Source: Gammaproteobacteria bacterium (GTDB lineage: Bacteria > Pseudomonadota > Gammaproteobacteria > Tethybacterales > Persebacteraceae). From it: 43,924 nt of DNA. The notes beneath the pieces were generated by a model. That model saw nothing but the letters and a program-made list of their open reading frames with translations, was not told the origin of the DNA and did no database searches. The DNA lies in NCBI GenBank assembly GCA_020027345.1, contig JAHRAH010000160.1, positions 1 through 43,924 of the forward strand. The letters are read 5' to 3'. The position numbers and the translations under genes are program-made. This document shows, piece by piece, positions 1 to 8,366 of the stretch (the stretch's first letter is position 1; the number at the start of each line of letters is the position of its first letter).

Positions 1-90
1 TTCCGCGAAAAACGCGGAATCTTTCCCGCACCCGAAAATCGGAGAAAAAGTAAGACCGTATGGATTCTGGCTTTCGCCGGAATGACGGGG
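1..90. repeat. Partial dRS3-like inverted-repeat element
   Basis: Bases 57-90 are a diverged copy of the right arm of the element found whole at 8216-8339, 23837-23957 and 40911-41029 (GTATGGATTC, then CGGAATGACGGGG). Bases 1-21 form a small TTCCGCG/CGCGGAA hairpin that may be the remains of the left arm. The element starts at or before the window edge. Confidence 0.5.
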
Positions 91-160
91 TGTCGCTGAC
101 GGTTGCGGACGCATTCCGCTCCCTCCACTTCCTCTATTCTCTCCACTCCCTCCACCCACC

Positions 161-226
161 CGGAGCATTCCCCGCCGACTTCGTCGTCGGCGAATGCTCC
201 GCCCCCCCCCCGCAAGCGGCGGGGGG
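161..226. repeat. Strong intergenic hairpins upstream of the glycosyltransferase
   Basis: Bases 161-170 (CGGAGCATTC) pair perfectly with 192-201, and GCCGAC at 174-179 pairs with 186-191, giving a long hairpin. It is followed at once by a C10 run (202-211) that can pair with the G run at about 219-226. There is no T-run, so this is better read as a repeat or palindrome than as a proven terminator. The rest of 91-250 shows no gene. Confidence 0.5.
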
Positions 227-250
227 TATAGGACGCGGGGAGTATAAAAA

Positions 251-1864
251 ATGCGGGGGGAGTTTGAGCCGCCGGCGGTTTTGGGCGACCGCGCGGTTTG
301 GGAGGCACCCTTGCGGGCGCGCAAACACTGCCTGTATGCGCTGATATGCGCGCTTTGGATTTTGCCCGGGCTTTTGGGACGCTCGCCGTGGCATCCGGAC
401 GAACTTTTGCTTGCGCCGGCGGCGGCGCAAATGGCGCGCGAGGGTTTGGCGCTGGCGCCTTTGCTTTTGGGCGAGCCGTTTTTGAGTCAGCCGCCTTTGT
501 ATTTGTGGCTGGCGGCGCTGAGCGCGAAGGTGTTTGCTTTTGCGCTGCCGCTGCACGAGGGCGCGCGGCTGATAAACATTCCGCTTTTGGCTTTCGGTTT
601 TTTGTTTTTGTATTTGGCGGGCGCGGGGCGTTACGGCGCGAAGACCGGCTGGCTGGCTGTGCTTTTGGCGCTGGGGGCGGCGGGGTTTATGGTGCGCGCG
701 CATTTGTTGGAGACGGGTGTCGCCGCTTTCTTTGGCGCTTCGGCGATGCTTTGGGGCGCGCTTTTATTGCGGACGCGCGCGCTCGCCGGCGGCGCGGTTT
801 GCGGCGGGGCTTTGGGTTTTCTTTTTCTTGCTGCGGGGACGGCGGCGGGTTTTGCGGCGGCGTTTTTTCTTCCGTTGTTGTTTTTGCATTCGGAATGGCG
901 GCGCGGGGCGGCGGCGGGGATGCTTGTCGCCGCCGCTTGCGCTTTGCCGCTGCTTTTTTTGTGGCCCGCAGTTTTGGCGCAGCGCGAGCCGGAGGTTTTT
1001 GCGCTTTGGCTGCGGACGGTCATCCCCCCGTTTGCGCCCGGCAACATCGCGCAGTTGCCGGCGCTTTTTGCGTGGGCGCTTTTTCCGGCTTTGCCGATAG
1101 CCGCCGCCGGCTTTGCGATGCGGCGGCTGCGCGCGCGGGCGGAAGGCGCGCTTTTTGCCGCCGCGCTTTTTTTCGCGCTCGCCGCGCTGACGCTGCTTTT
1201 TGGCGAGGGCGCGGCGGAAGAAAAAACCTATCTCGCGCTGCCCGCGCTTTCCTTAGTCGCCGCGCGCGCATTGCAGAAACTGCCCGACGACGCAGCGGTG
1301 GTGCTGGACTGGTTCGCGCTTTTGATTGTCGGCGTTTTTTGCGCGGGCGCGGCGTGGCTGCTCTGGCTCTGCCTGCTTTTGGGCGCGCCGGAGTTTGTCG
1401 CCGGGTATGTCGCGGATGTTTTCCCCGGCAACGAATTGCCGCCGCCTTCGGTTTTTGCCGTCGTTGCCGGGGCGGCGGTTACCGTTCTTTGGTGTTCGCT
1501 CATCGCAAACTTCGGGCGTTCCAACGAACGCGCCGTCGTTAATTGGAGTTGCGGCGTGACTGTGGCGTGGCTGCTCTTCAACGCCCTCTGGCTGGGTTAC
1601 GCCGATTCGGGAAAATCGTATCAGGGAATGGCGGAAGAAATCCGACAACGGTTGCGCGGCGGATGCATCGCCTTGGAAACAAGCGTCGCGCCGAGGCCGG
1701 TGCTGGCGCAGTTGGAATATTGGGGCGCGACTGTCGGCGGTTCCGAATGCGGGTTTTTCCTGCGCAAGGACGGGGACGATGACTATGCCGCCGCCGAACA
1801 AAGCCCGCTGTGGACGGGCGGGCGCGCGGGGAAAACACAATATTTGCTTTATCGCGTAAAATAA
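251..1864 (+). CDS. ArnT-like (GT39/PMT-type) membrane glycosyltransferase
   Basis: A 537-residue polytopic inner-membrane protein. The first hydrophobic segment (about residues 28-43) is followed by WHPDE at 47-51, the acidic lumenal motif expected of undecaprenyl-phosphate-sugar-dependent glycosyltransferases, and [10 protein letters not shown] at 81-90. About ten further hydrophobic segments follow, then a soluble C-terminal tail from about residue 450. Family knowledge says such enzymes move a sugar from a polyprenyl-phosphate carrier to lipid A, another lipid or a protein; the acceptor cannot be told here. The start is uncertain: ATG 251 lies only 2 nt after a TATAAA, and in-frame TTG codons at 281 and 311 are possible. 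It is followed by rpmF after 62 bp with no obvious functional link. Confidence 0.75.
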   Translation: MRGEFEPPAVLGDRAVWEAPLRARKHCLYALICALWILPGLLGRSPWHPDELLLAPAAAQMAREGLALAPLLLGEPFLSQPPLYLWLAALSAKVFAFALPLHEGARLINIPLLAFGFLFLYLAGAGRYGAKTGWLAVLLALGAAGFMVRAHLLETGVAAFFGASAMLWGALLLRTRALAGGAVCGGALGFLFLAAGTAAGFAAAFFLPLLFLHSEWRRGAAAGMLVAAACALPLLFLWPAVLAQREPEVFALWLRTVIPPFAPGNIAQLPALFAWALFPALPIAAAGFAMRRLRARAEGALFAAALFFALAALTLLFGEGAAEEKTYLALPALSLVAARALQKLPDDAAVVLDWFALLIVGVFCAGAAWLLWLCLLLGAPEFVAGYVADVFPGNELPPPSVFAVVAGAAVTVLWCSLIANFGRSNERAVVNWSCGVTVAWLLFNALWLGYADSGKSYQGMAEEIRQRLRGGCIALETSVAPRPVLAQLEYWGATVGGSECGFFLRKDGDDDYAAAEQSPLWTGGRAGKTQYLLYRVK

Positions 1865-1926
1865 CCGTTTGCGCCGGCGGCGGCGCGAAAAACAACCGGG
1901 AAAAAACCGAAAAAGGACAAACCCCA

Positions 1927-2190
1927 ATGGCAGTTCAGCAAAATAAAAAATCCCCTTCGCGGCGCGGACACCGGCGCTCGCACGACGCGCTTTCGCTTCC
2001 GCCGCTGGCGACGGATTCCGCATCCGGCGAATTGCACCGCCGCCATCATCTGAGCGCGAGCGGATACTACCGCGGCAAACGGCGCACGCCGGAAAAACAG
2101 CCGGAGAAAGAAACTCCCGCCGCCGCAAAAACTCCGCCGCCGACTCCGTCCGCGCCGCCTGCGCCGCCCTCGCCGCCCGCCGCCGGCTGA
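1927..2190 (+). CDS. rpmF: 50S ribosomal protein bL32 with proline-rich C-terminal tail
   Basis: The first 52 residues match bL32 closely: [20 protein letters not shown] at the N-terminus, then SGELHRRHH and GYYRGKRR. It is a structural protein of the large ribosomal subunit. Normal bL32 is about 56-60 residues; this one is 87, with about 35 extra residues rich in Pro, Ala, Lys and Glu. The ATG at 1927 is preceded by AAAGGAC, a reasonable ribosome binding site. The zinc-type Cys pairs of some bL32 proteins are absent. In many bacteria rpmF is followed by plsX-fabH-fabD; here plsX is missing and fabH follows after about 53 bp. Identity is secure; the tail could be genuine or reflect loss of the original stop codon. 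Confidence 0.93.
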   Translation: MAVQQNKKSPSRRGHRRSHDALSLPPLATDSASGELHRRHHLSASGYYRGKRRTPEKQPEKETPAAAKTPPPTPSAPPAPPSPPAAG

Positions 2191-2243
2191 GAACGCAAGC
2201 GCAAAAAACAAAACGGCTTTTGCCCTTGCCGCCCTCGCCGCCC

Positions 2244-3176
2244 GTGTATTCCGCCGTCGCCGGCGTTGGCGGGCATTTGCCGGGACAGCCCGTCGGCAAC
2301 GACGAACTCGGCAAGCGCGTGGAAACCAGCGACGAGTGGGTGCGCGCGCGAACCGGAATTCGCAGCCGTCATTTTGCCGCGCCGGGCGAACTCGCCGGCG
2401 ATCTCGCGCTGCCGGCGGCGCAAAAAGCGCTGGCGCAAGCGGGAATGGAAGGCGCGGATTTGGACGCGATAATTTTTGCGACGACGACGCCCGACCGCGT
2501 GTATCCGGCGACGGCTTGCCTTTTGCAGGCGGAGCTCGGCGCGGCGCCCTGCGCGGCTTTTGATTTGCAGGCGGTGTGCAGCGGGTTTTTGTACGCGCTC
2601 GCCATCGGCGACGCGATGATTTGCGCGCGCAGGGCGGAGCGCGTTCTCATAGTCGGCGCGGAAGTTTTCTCGCACATCATAGATTGGCGCGACCGTTCCA
2701 CTTGCATTTTGTTCGGCGACGGCGCCGGCGCCGCGGTTTTGGTCGCGTCCGAAGAGCCGGGCGTGCGCGCAGTGCATATCGCCGCCGACGGCAGGCACGC
2801 GAACAAATTAACGGTGAACGCGCACATTAAAGAAGGAAAACTGGAAGGCGACCCCTACACGCGAATGGACGGCGCGTCTGTTTTTCGTTTTGCGACGGAC
2901 AAAATGACGGAAGCGTCGCGCATTGTTTTGGACGGCGCGCGCCCGGACTGGTTTGTTCCGCATCAGGCGAACAGCCGCATTATTGAAGCGGTGCGACGGC
3001 GTTTGGATATTCCGCGCGAGCGCACCGCTTTTTCCGTCGCCGAACACAGCAACACATCGGCGGCGTCGGTTCCGCTGGCGATGGCGCAGAAGAATTTTCA
3101 AAAAGGCGAAACCGTTTTGCTGGCGGCGGCGGGCGGGGGTTTTACCTGGGGCGCGGCGCTGCTGGTTTGGCGATGA
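2244..3176 (+). CDS. fabH: Beta-ketoacyl-ACP synthase III (FabH)
   Basis: FabH condenses acetyl-CoA with malonyl-ACP to start type II fatty-acid synthesis in the cytoplasm. From the GTG at 2244 the protein is 310 residues and aligns end to end with the family: TSDEWVRARTGI near residue 29, the nucleophile Cys112 in AVCSGF, the catalytic His in PHQAN and the Asn in HSNTSAAS, ending with GGGFTWGAALL. A TTG at 2220 would add eight residues (PLPPSPP-like) that do not align, so GTG 2244 is preferred. There is no clear Shine-Dalgarno. It overlaps fabD by 4 bp, which suggests coupled translation. Confidence 0.93.
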   Translation: MYSAVAGVGGHLPGQPVGNDELGKRVETSDEWVRARTGIRSRHFAAPGELAGDLALPAAQKALAQAGMEGADLDAIIFATTTPDRVYPATACLLQAELGAAPCAAFDLQAVCSGFLYALAIGDAMICARRAERVLIVGAEVFSHIIDWRDRSTCILFGDGAGAAVLVASEEPGVRAVHIAADGRHANKLTVNAHIKEGKLEGDPYTRMDGASVFRFATDKMTEASRIVLDGARPDWFVPHQANSRIIEAVRRRLDIPRERTAFSVAEHSNTSAASVPLAMAQKNFQKGETVLLAAAGGGFTWGAALLVWR

Positions 3177-4096
3177 GCGCGGCGGAAAAAACAAACTGCG
3201 CCGCCATTTTTCCCGGACAGGGTTCGCAATCTTTTGCGATGCTTGCGGGATATGCGGGGCATTCGCGCGTGTTGGAAACCGTGCGCGAAGCGTCGGAGAT
3301 TGTCGGCGTTGATTTGGAAAAAATGATTAACGGCGAAGATAACGCGCTGCATCAAACGGCGAACACGCAGCCGGCGATGCTCGCGATGGGCGTCGGCGTT
3401 TTTCGCGCGGCGCAATCGCAATTGCAAACGGTGACGGCGATGGCGGGGCATAGTTTGGGGGAATATTCCGCGCTCGTTTGCGCCGGGAGTTTGGGTTTTG
3501 CGCGCGCGGTTAAATTGGTGTACCGCCGCGGAATGGCAATGCAAAAAGCGCCGCCCGGCGCGATGGCGGCAGTTGTCGGAATGCAAAGCGAAACGGTAAC
3601 AACGCTTTGCGCGAAACTGCGCGAAAGCGGTGGGGAAATATGGGCGGCAAACTACAACTCTCCGGTGCAAACCGTTGTCGCCGGCGCGCAAGAAAGCGTC
3701 GCCCGCGCCGAAGACGCATTTAAGAAAGAAGGCGCGCGGCGGTTTGTGAAACTGGAGGTCGGCGCCGCTTCGCATTGCCCGCTTATGCAAAGCGCCGCCA
3801 AAGAAATACAAGAAGAACTGAACGCGCTGACGATAACGGTGCCCTCGGCGACTGTGCCGCATAACGCGACGGCGGAACCGGCAAAAACCCCCGAAGAAAT
3901 AAAAACTTTTTTGCGCCGTCAACTGACGGAGCCGGTGCGCTGGACGGAAACCGTCCGCAATCTCGCCGCAACGGGCGTCGCGCGTTTTTACGAATGCGGC
4001 CCCGGCGGAATACTAAGCGGATTGGGAAAAAGAATATCCGCGGACGCCGAACACATCGCGCTTTCTTCTTCGCGGGAGTTGGAGTCGTTGCGGTGA
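3173..4096 (+). CDS. fabD: Malonyl-CoA:ACP transacylase (FabD)
   Basis: FabD loads malonate onto acyl carrier protein. The protein is 307 residues, the usual length. It has the N-terminal FPGQGSQ motif at 13-19, the nucleophile Ser94 in GHSLGEYSALV, the Arg-containing YRRGMAMQ segment, GAMAAVVGM, and the C-terminal ECGPGGILSGL. ATG 3173 overlaps the fabH stop by 4 bp. The usual followers fabG and acpP are absent; the next gene is trpE, whose GTG start overlaps the fabD stop by 4 bp. Confidence 0.93.
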   Translation: MSAAEKTNCAAIFPGQGSQSFAMLAGYAGHSRVLETVREASEIVGVDLEKMINGEDNALHQTANTQPAMLAMGVGVFRAAQSQLQTVTAMAGHSLGEYSALVCAGSLGFARAVKLVYRRGMAMQKAPPGAMAAVVGMQSETVTTLCAKLRESGGEIWAANYNSPVQTVVAGAQESVARAEDAFKKEGARRFVKLEVGAASHCPLMQSAAKEIQEELNALTITVPSATVPHNATAEPAKTPEEIKTFLRRQLTEPVRWTETVRNLAATGVARFYECGPGGILSGLGKRISADAEHIALSSSRELESLR

Positions 4097-5613
4097 TTCC
4101 GATTAATCCGGGCGAGGGCGAGTTTTGCGCTTGCGCCGAAGCGCAGACGGGCGAGGTTTTTCCGCTTGTTTTTTGCGCGCCGGTGGACAATCTTTTCGCG
4201 TGGTCGGCTTTTGAGAATCTGGAAAAAACCGGCGAGCGCGCATGGTTGCTGGAAAGCGCCGAGCCGGGAAAGCACGGCAGGTACAGTTACATGGGCGCGT
4301 CGCCGCGGCGGGTTTTTTCTTTGGAAAAGGGCGCGTTTGTTGTGCGCGACGGCGAAGGCGCGATACTTTCCGAATCGCGCTGCGAAGATCCGCTGGCGGA
4401 ATTGGAAAATCATTTGCGCCCCTTTTTGCGCGCGCCGATTCCGGAGTTGCCGCCGTTTGTCGGCGGCGTCGTCGGCTACGCCGGTTATGATTGCGTGCGC
4501 TATTTTGAACCGGTCGGCGCGGAAAAACCGGACGAACTGCAAATCCCCGATATGCTCTGGATGGAAACCGAAACGCTTTTGGTTTTTGACCACCGCCGTC
4601 ACAATGTATATCTCGTGCGCAACTGCCGCCGCGAAGAGGGAAAAGGCGGCTGGGGAAAGTTCTACCGCCGCGCGCGCGCGCAAATGGAATCGCTGCTGGA
4701 AACCGTCGCGCGTCCTTCGTCCTCGCCGCCGCCGAAACTGCCGCGCGCGGATTTGCCGCCGCCGCCGCCGCCCGAAACGCGCAGCAACTTTTCCAAAAAA
4801 GAATACTGCGCCGCCGTGGAAAAAGCGAAAGCGCACATCGCCGCCGGCGATATTTTTCAAGTCGTCCCCTCGCGGCGCATTTCCTTCGCGCAGCCGGCGC
4901 CGGCTTTTCATTTGTACCGCTGCCTGCGCCGCGTCAATCCTTCGCCCTATATGTTTTATTTCAAGTGCGGCGATTTTGTCGTTGCCGCCGCATCGCCCGA
5001 ACTGATGGCGGCTTGCGAAAACGGCGGCGCGCTTTTGCGCCCGATAGCCGGCACCCGCCCGCGCGGAGCAAGCGAGGAGGAAGACAAACAAATGGAAATG
5101 CAACTGCGCGAAGACGAAAAAGAACTCGCCGAACATTTAATGCTCGTGGATTTGGGGCGCAACGATGTCGGGCGCGTCGCCCGCGCGGGGACGGTCGCCG
5201 TGCCGCCGGAAAAGTTTTGCGCGATAGAGCGGTATTCGCATGTGATGCACATGTGTTCCGATGTTTCCGGCGAACTCGCCGAAGGAAAAAGCGCATTTGA
5301 TTTGGCGCGCGCCGCCTTTCCCGCGGGGACGCTCAGCGGCGCGCCAAAAGTGCGGGCGATGCAAATCATAAACGACTTGGAACCCTGCAAGCGCAACGCC
5401 TACGGCGGCTTCGCCGGCTTTTTCGGTTACGACGGAAATATGGCGACTTGCATTGTCATTCGCGCGCTGGTGATGAAGGGCGGATTTTGTTATGCGCAGG
5501 CCGGCGGCGGAGTCGTCGCCGATTCCGACCCGGAAAAGGAATATGCGGAAACCGAAAACAAGGCGATGGCGGTTTTGCGCGCCGCGCAACTTGCGGCAGG
5601 AGAGCGGGAATGA
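4093..5613 (+). CDS. trpE: Anthranilate synthase component I (TrpE)
   Basis: TrpE converts chorismate to anthranilate, using ammonia from TrpG, in tryptophan synthesis. From GTG 4093 it is 506 residues. The N-terminal domain has LLES at 52-55, the segment linked to tryptophan feedback binding in this family. The chorismate-binding domain shows [49 protein letters not shown] and [15 protein letters not shown]. The GTG start makes a 4-bp overlap with fabD and is preceded by GGGAG about 15 nt upstream. The open frame extends back to 3994 inside fabD, but that part is out of family. Isochorismate or aminodeoxychorismate synthase is less likely given LLES and the adjacent trpG. Confidence 0.92.
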   Translation: MIPINPGEGEFCACAEAQTGEVFPLVFCAPVDNLFAWSAFENLEKTGERAWLLESAEPGKHGRYSYMGASPRRVFSLEKGAFVVRDGEGAILSESRCEDPLAELENHLRPFLRAPIPELPPFVGGVVGYAGYDCVRYFEPVGAEKPDELQIPDMLWMETETLLVFDHRRHNVYLVRNCRREEGKGGWGKFYRRARAQMESLLETVARPSSSPPPKLPRADLPPPPPPETRSNFSKKEYCAAVEKAKAHIAAGDIFQVVPSRRISFAQPAPAFHLYRCLRRVNPSPYMFYFKCGDFVVAAASPELMAACENGGALLRPIAGTRPRGASEEEDKQMEMQLREDEKELAEHLMLVDLGRNDVGRVARAGTVAVPPEKFCAIERYSHVMHMCSDVSGELAEGKSAFDLARAAFPAGTLSGAPKVRAMQIINDLEPCKRNAYGGFAGFFGYDGNMATCIVIRALVMKGGFCYAQAGGGVVADSDPEKEYAETENKAMAVLRAAQLAAGERE

Positions 5614-6188
5614 TCGCGCTGATTGACAACTACGATTCCTTCACCTACAACCTGTTCCAGTATTTTTGCGAACTCGGCGCGGAAGTGCGCGTCTGGCGCA
5701 ACGACGCGCTGGGCGCGGGCGAGCTCCTCGCAAAAAAACCGCGCGCAATTGTTGTTTCGCCGGGCCCCGGGCGCCCCGATTCCGCGGGGATTACCAAGGA
5801 AGTGCTTGCGGGCGCGAACGCGATTCCGGTTTTGGGCGTTTGCCTCGGGCATCAGGCGCTCGGCGAAGTCGCCGGCGCCCGCGTGGTTTCCGCAAAAAAA
5901 CTCATGCACGGAAAAACCTCCGCCATCAGCCACGACGGCGCGGCGGTTTTCGCAAACCTGCCTTCGCCGCTTACGGTGATGCGCTATCACTCCCTCGCGC
6001 TGGCGGAAGATTCCATTCCCGAAGTTTTCGCGGTTACCGCGCGCAACCGCGCCGACGGCGAAATAATGGCGATACGCCACAAAGAAAACCCCTGGGAAGG
6101 CGTGCAGTTTCATCCGGAATCCATAATGACCCCGGAAGGAAAACCGCTCCTCGCAAATTTCCTCCGCCACTACCTCGGCGAAAAATAA
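5610..6188 (+). CDS. trpG: Anthranilate synthase component II, glutamine amidotransferase (TrpG)
   Basis: A 192-residue class I amidotransferase that hydrolyses glutamine and passes ammonia to TrpE. It shows [14 protein letters not shown] at 5-18, the [10 protein letters not shown] oxyanion strand at 51-60, the nucleophile Cys78 in [17 protein letters not shown], and the His-Glu pair in [13 protein letters not shown] 5610 overlaps the trpE stop by 4 bp. The open frame runs upstream to 5448 but that is inside trpE. No trpD or trpC follows, so the rest of the pathway must be elsewhere. A PabA role in folate synthesis as well is possible, since some bacteria share one subunit. Confidence 0.92.
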   Translation: MIALIDNYDSFTYNLFQYFCELGAEVRVWRNDALGAGELLAKKPRAIVVSPGPGRPDSAGITKEVLAGANAIPVLGVCLGHQALGEVAGARVVSAKKLMHGKTSAISHDGAAVFANLPSPLTVMRYHSLALAEDSIPEVFAVTARNRADGEIMAIRHKENPWEGVQFHPESIMTPEGKPLLANFLRHYLGEK

Positions 6189-6207
6189 AAACACCGGGCC
6201 CGGGCCT

Positions 6208-6334
6208 CGTTACACCGCTCCAGCGGTGTAACGGGGCTGACGATAGCGGGCGTCCCCGTCCGCTCAAATTAAAATTAGGGGCGGCGGGGACGCCGCCCAT
6301 GTATGCCCCGTTACAACTCTGGAGAGTTGTAACG
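6208..6334. repeat. Composite palindromic repeat (CGTTACA family)
   Basis: Two perfect inverted repeats with 12-bp arms and 2-nt centres lie at 6208-6233 (arm CGTTACACCGCT) and 6309-6334 (arm CGTTACAACTCT). Between them are the GC-rich partners GGGCGTCCCC (about 6249-6258) and GGGGACGCC. Related copies occur at 10020-10070 and 38298-38323. There is no gene between trpG (6188) and the RNA candidate at 6386. Confidence 0.75.
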
Positions 6335-6373
6335 AGAACGGGTTGGAGCGGTCGCGCCGCGCAAAAAATCCTG

Positions 6374-6379
6374 TATAAT
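6374..6379 (+). promoter_or_regulatory. -10 box of the first RNA candidate
   Basis: A perfect TATAAT preceded by TG (CTGTATAATG). Transcription would begin at about 6386, where the long closing stem of the RNA candidate begins. No good -35 is seen. Confidence 0.5.
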
Positions 6380-6385
6380 GCGAAG

Positions 6386-6553
6386 CATTCACCAACGCAA
6401 GCGGCCCTAGCCGGGTTGCTCGTGTTAATACAATACTCGGCATCACGACGCGGTTAGCTCCCGCGCCCGCCGGGGAATAGGCGAGACAAATATGCTTGTG
6501 TTTGGTGAATCAGCCCGGCGCCCTTTGCGGCGGAGCGCTTCGGGCTGGTTTTT
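6386..6553 (+). ncRNA. Candidate structured small RNA 1
   Basis: Not a family I can name with confidence. Bases 6387-6402 (ATTCACCAACGCAAGC) pair with 6494-6510 through about 16 bp with one G-U pair and one bulged T. Inside, CGCGG at 6449-6453 pairs with 6461-6465, TCGTG at 6420-6424 can pair with 6444-6448, and CCTA at 6406-6409 can pair with TAGG at 6478-6481. A TATAAT sits at the right distance upstream. A rho-independent terminator starts immediately after the closing stem (6511-6553). Total length of about 168 nt and the closed-stem architecture recall 6S RNA, but I could not confirm its conserved bubble. A second copy-like unit lies at 6661-6783. Confidence 0.45.
6511..6553 (+). terminator. 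Rho-independent terminator of RNA candidate 1
   Basis: CAGCCCG (6511-6517) pairs with CGGGCTG (6541-6547), extended inside by GCGC at 6518-6521 with 6535-6538. GTTTTT follows directly (6548-6553). Confidence 0.7.
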
Positions 6554-6648
6554 GCGCCGCAAAGGACCGACGGGGAAATGCCGGCACGAAAACTTGCGAT
6601 TCGCTTGCGCGCCTTTTTTTCGGCGGCCGCCGCGCTTGCCTTTTGCGT

Positions 6649-6654
6649 TATAAT
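6649..6654 (+). promoter_or_regulatory. -10 box of the second RNA candidate / ankyrin gene
   Basis: A perfect TATAAT ending 6 nt before 6661, where the closing stem of the second structured RNA begins. This is the likely promoter of the leader and of the ankyrin-repeat gene that starts at 6806. Confidence 0.5.
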
Positions 6655-6660
6655 ATCCCC

Positions 6661-6783
6661 GCTCACTTGCACAACCGCCCGCCCGCCGGGCTGTTTGCTA
6701 AATATAACACCCCGGCAACGGGGAAACAGGCAAGAACATGTGCGTTTGTGCAAGTTGAGCCAGCCCGGCCTTTGCCGCCGGGC
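6661..6783 (+). ncRNA. Candidate structured RNA 2 / structured 5' leader
   Basis: Bases 6661-6674 (GCTCACTTGCACAA) pair with 6746-6760 through 14 bp with one bulged T, extended inward by about 3 bp. Inside, CTGTTT (6691-6696) pairs with AAACAG (6724-6729). A CCCCG/CGGGG hairpin with a GCAA tetraloop lies at 6710-6723. A hairpin GCCCGGC/GCCGGGC at 6763-6783 follows, matching the position of the terminator in copy 1, but it has no T-run. Transcription can therefore continue into the ankyrin gene 22 nt further on. It may be a riboswitch-like or attenuating leader, or a paralogous small RNA. Confidence 0.4.
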
Positions 6784-6805
6784 AAAATGGCGACAACAGG
6801 GGACA

Positions 6806-8215
6806 ATGACACATCGGCTTTTTCGCTTTTGCGCCGCCATGCTTTTGGCGGGGGCGGGGTGCTTTGCAAACGAATCCGCCGCGCAGGAAACGACGCTGAT
6901 ATATGACACGACTACGCCGAACATCGTCAGCGTTACCGCGGACGGTTACATTATTTACAAAGCGAAAGTCGCGGGGACGATGACGGCGATCATCCGCGCG
7001 ATAACGGTCTCCGTTATTGAAGACGGCGGCCCCCGGGACGGCCGCGCCCCCGTTGTGCTGGCGACAAGTTTTGCCTCCATCACATTGCGCGGTTTGGAAT
7101 CTTGCAGCATTTCGGGCGGCTGCGACGCTTTCGGTTTGCAAAATCTGCCGACGCCTTCCCGGCGGCTTGCATCGCTTTTTGCGATGAACTTGCAAACGGT
7201 CGCGATGTTCGCCGCTTCCGGCGCGGACTTGAACGAGTACGCCGTCGGCGCCGCCGGCGAAGGGGCGCTGCTTTCGCATTTGGCCGGCGCGAACAAGCCG
7301 GCGCACGCTTCCGTTTTTGTCGCGGCGGGCGCGAGCATTAACGGGGAGAATTTTCGCGGCAGAACCCCGCTGCACGAATCCGCCGAACAGGGTTTTACCG
7401 CGGCGATAACCATTCTGGCGGCGCTGAGCGCGAACTTAAACGCGCGCGACAACGGAGGCGCAACGCCGCTGCAACTTGCCGCGATTGACGGGCATGAAAC
7501 GATAGTTTCGCTGCTGGCGAGTTTGGGCGCGAGCGTCAACGCGCGCAATCAACAAGGGCGAACCCCGCTGCACTCGGCCGCGGAACGCGAGAAAACCGCG
7601 GTGATAACCCTGCTCGCGGCTTTGAGTTTGGATGTCAACGCGCGCGACAATCTGGGGCGCACGCCGCTGCATCTTGCCGCGATTTTCGGGCACGCATCGG
7701 CGATAACGCTGCTGGCCTCTTTGGGCGCGAGCATTAACGCCCGCGAAAACAACGAAGAAACGCCGCTGCATTTTGCCGCGCTCATCCAGCACACGGCGGT
7801 AATATCGCTTTTGGCGAGTTTGGGCGCGAGCATTAATGCGCGGGACCTCGCCGGCGAAACGCCGCTGCACAGAGTGGCGATTAAGGGAAACACCGCGCTC
7901 ATATCGCTGCTGAACGATTTGGGCGCAAGCATTAACGCGCAGGACAACGCCGGCGATACTCCGCTTGACGAAGCGGTAAAACGAAACAAACCGGAAGCCG
8001 CCGCGCTATTAAGAACGCTCGGCGGAATATGCAGCACCCAAAGCGGACGCCCGCTTTGCTCTTCGGGATTTGCGGGAACTTCGGAAAACGCCGCAACTTC
8101 GGGGACTTCGCAATTGCAATCCCCCGCAAACAAAGAATTTCCCGGAAATTGGAATCGGCAAAAGCGAAAACTGCGCGGATTTAAAACCCCCGCAGGCAAA
8201 CGATTAATAGAATAA
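6806..8215 (+). CDS. Secreted ankyrin-repeat protein
   Basis: A 469-residue protein. Residues 1 to about 27 form a signal peptide (basic start MTHRLFRF, hydrophobic core, cleavage near ANESAAQ). A region of about 110 residues with no recognised domain follows, containing three cysteines around ESCSISGGCDAF. Then come about seven ankyrin repeats of 33 residues, each with a TPLHxAA-type turn (RTPLHESAEQG, RTPLHLAAIFGH, ETPLHFAALIQH, DTPLDEAVKRN), followed by a polar Ser/Thr-rich tail. Ankyrin repeats mediate protein binding; a secreted form in bacteria is often aimed at host proteins, but no target can be read here. ATG 6806 has AGGGG just upstream. The frame stays open back to ATG 6578, whose product would also begin like a signal peptide. 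Confidence 0.8.
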   Translation: MTHRLFRFCAAMLLAGAGCFANESAAQETTLIYDTTTPNIVSVTADGYIIYKAKVAGTMTAIIRAITVSVIEDGGPRDGRAPVVLATSFASITLRGLESCSISGGCDAFGLQNLPTPSRRLASLFAMNLQTVAMFAASGADLNEYAVGAAGEGALLSHLAGANKPAHASVFVAAGASINGENFRGRTPLHESAEQGFTAAITILAALSANLNARDNGGATPLQLAAIDGHETIVSLLASLGASVNARNQQGRTPLHSAAEREKTAVITLLAALSLDVNARDNLGRTPLHLAAIFGHASAITLLASLGASINARENNEETPLHFAALIQHTAVISLLASLGASINARDLAGETPLHRVAIKGNTALISLLNDLGASINAQDNAGDTPLDEAVKRNKPEAAALLRTLGGICSTQSGRPLCSSGFAGTSENAATSGTSQLQSPANKEFPGNWNRQKRKLRGFKTPAGKRLIE

Positions 8216-8339
8216 CCGTCATTCCCGCGAAAGCGGGAATCCATACAATTTTTGCTTTTTCCGTTGTTTTAGCGAAGAAATCGGATTTGTCTTTTTCGCC
8301 GTGATTGTATGGATTCCCGCCTTCGCGGGAATGACGGGG
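8216..8339. repeat. dRS3-flanked MITE-like element
   Basis: Inverted arms of about 33 bp (8216-8249 and 8304-8339), each containing the palindrome ATTCCCGCGAAAGCGGGAAT or a one-base variant, flank about 55 bp of AT-richer unique sequence. The core fits the Neisseria dRS3 pattern ATTCCC-N8-GGGAAT. Copies lie at 23837-23957 and 40911-41029, with a partial one at 1-90. No transposase is encoded. Confidence 0.8.
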
Positions 8340-8366
8340 CGGGATGCAGGAATGACGGGGCGGCGG

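Noticed and set aside
5448-5609. Longer TrpG start at 5448
   Set aside because: It lies within the conserved trpE C-terminus. ATG 5610 gives the canonical [11 protein letters not shown] start.
6386-6553. Firm assignment of the first RNA as 6S RNA
   Set aside because: The length and closing stem fit, and GCAAGCGG and CGCGGTTAG resemble enterobacterial 6S. However, the central bubble and flanking signatures could not be aligned convincingly.
6578-6805. Ankyrin protein starting at ATG 6578
   Set aside because: This would translate through the second structured RNA and place a signal peptide internally. The frame may be a decayed paralogue start instead.
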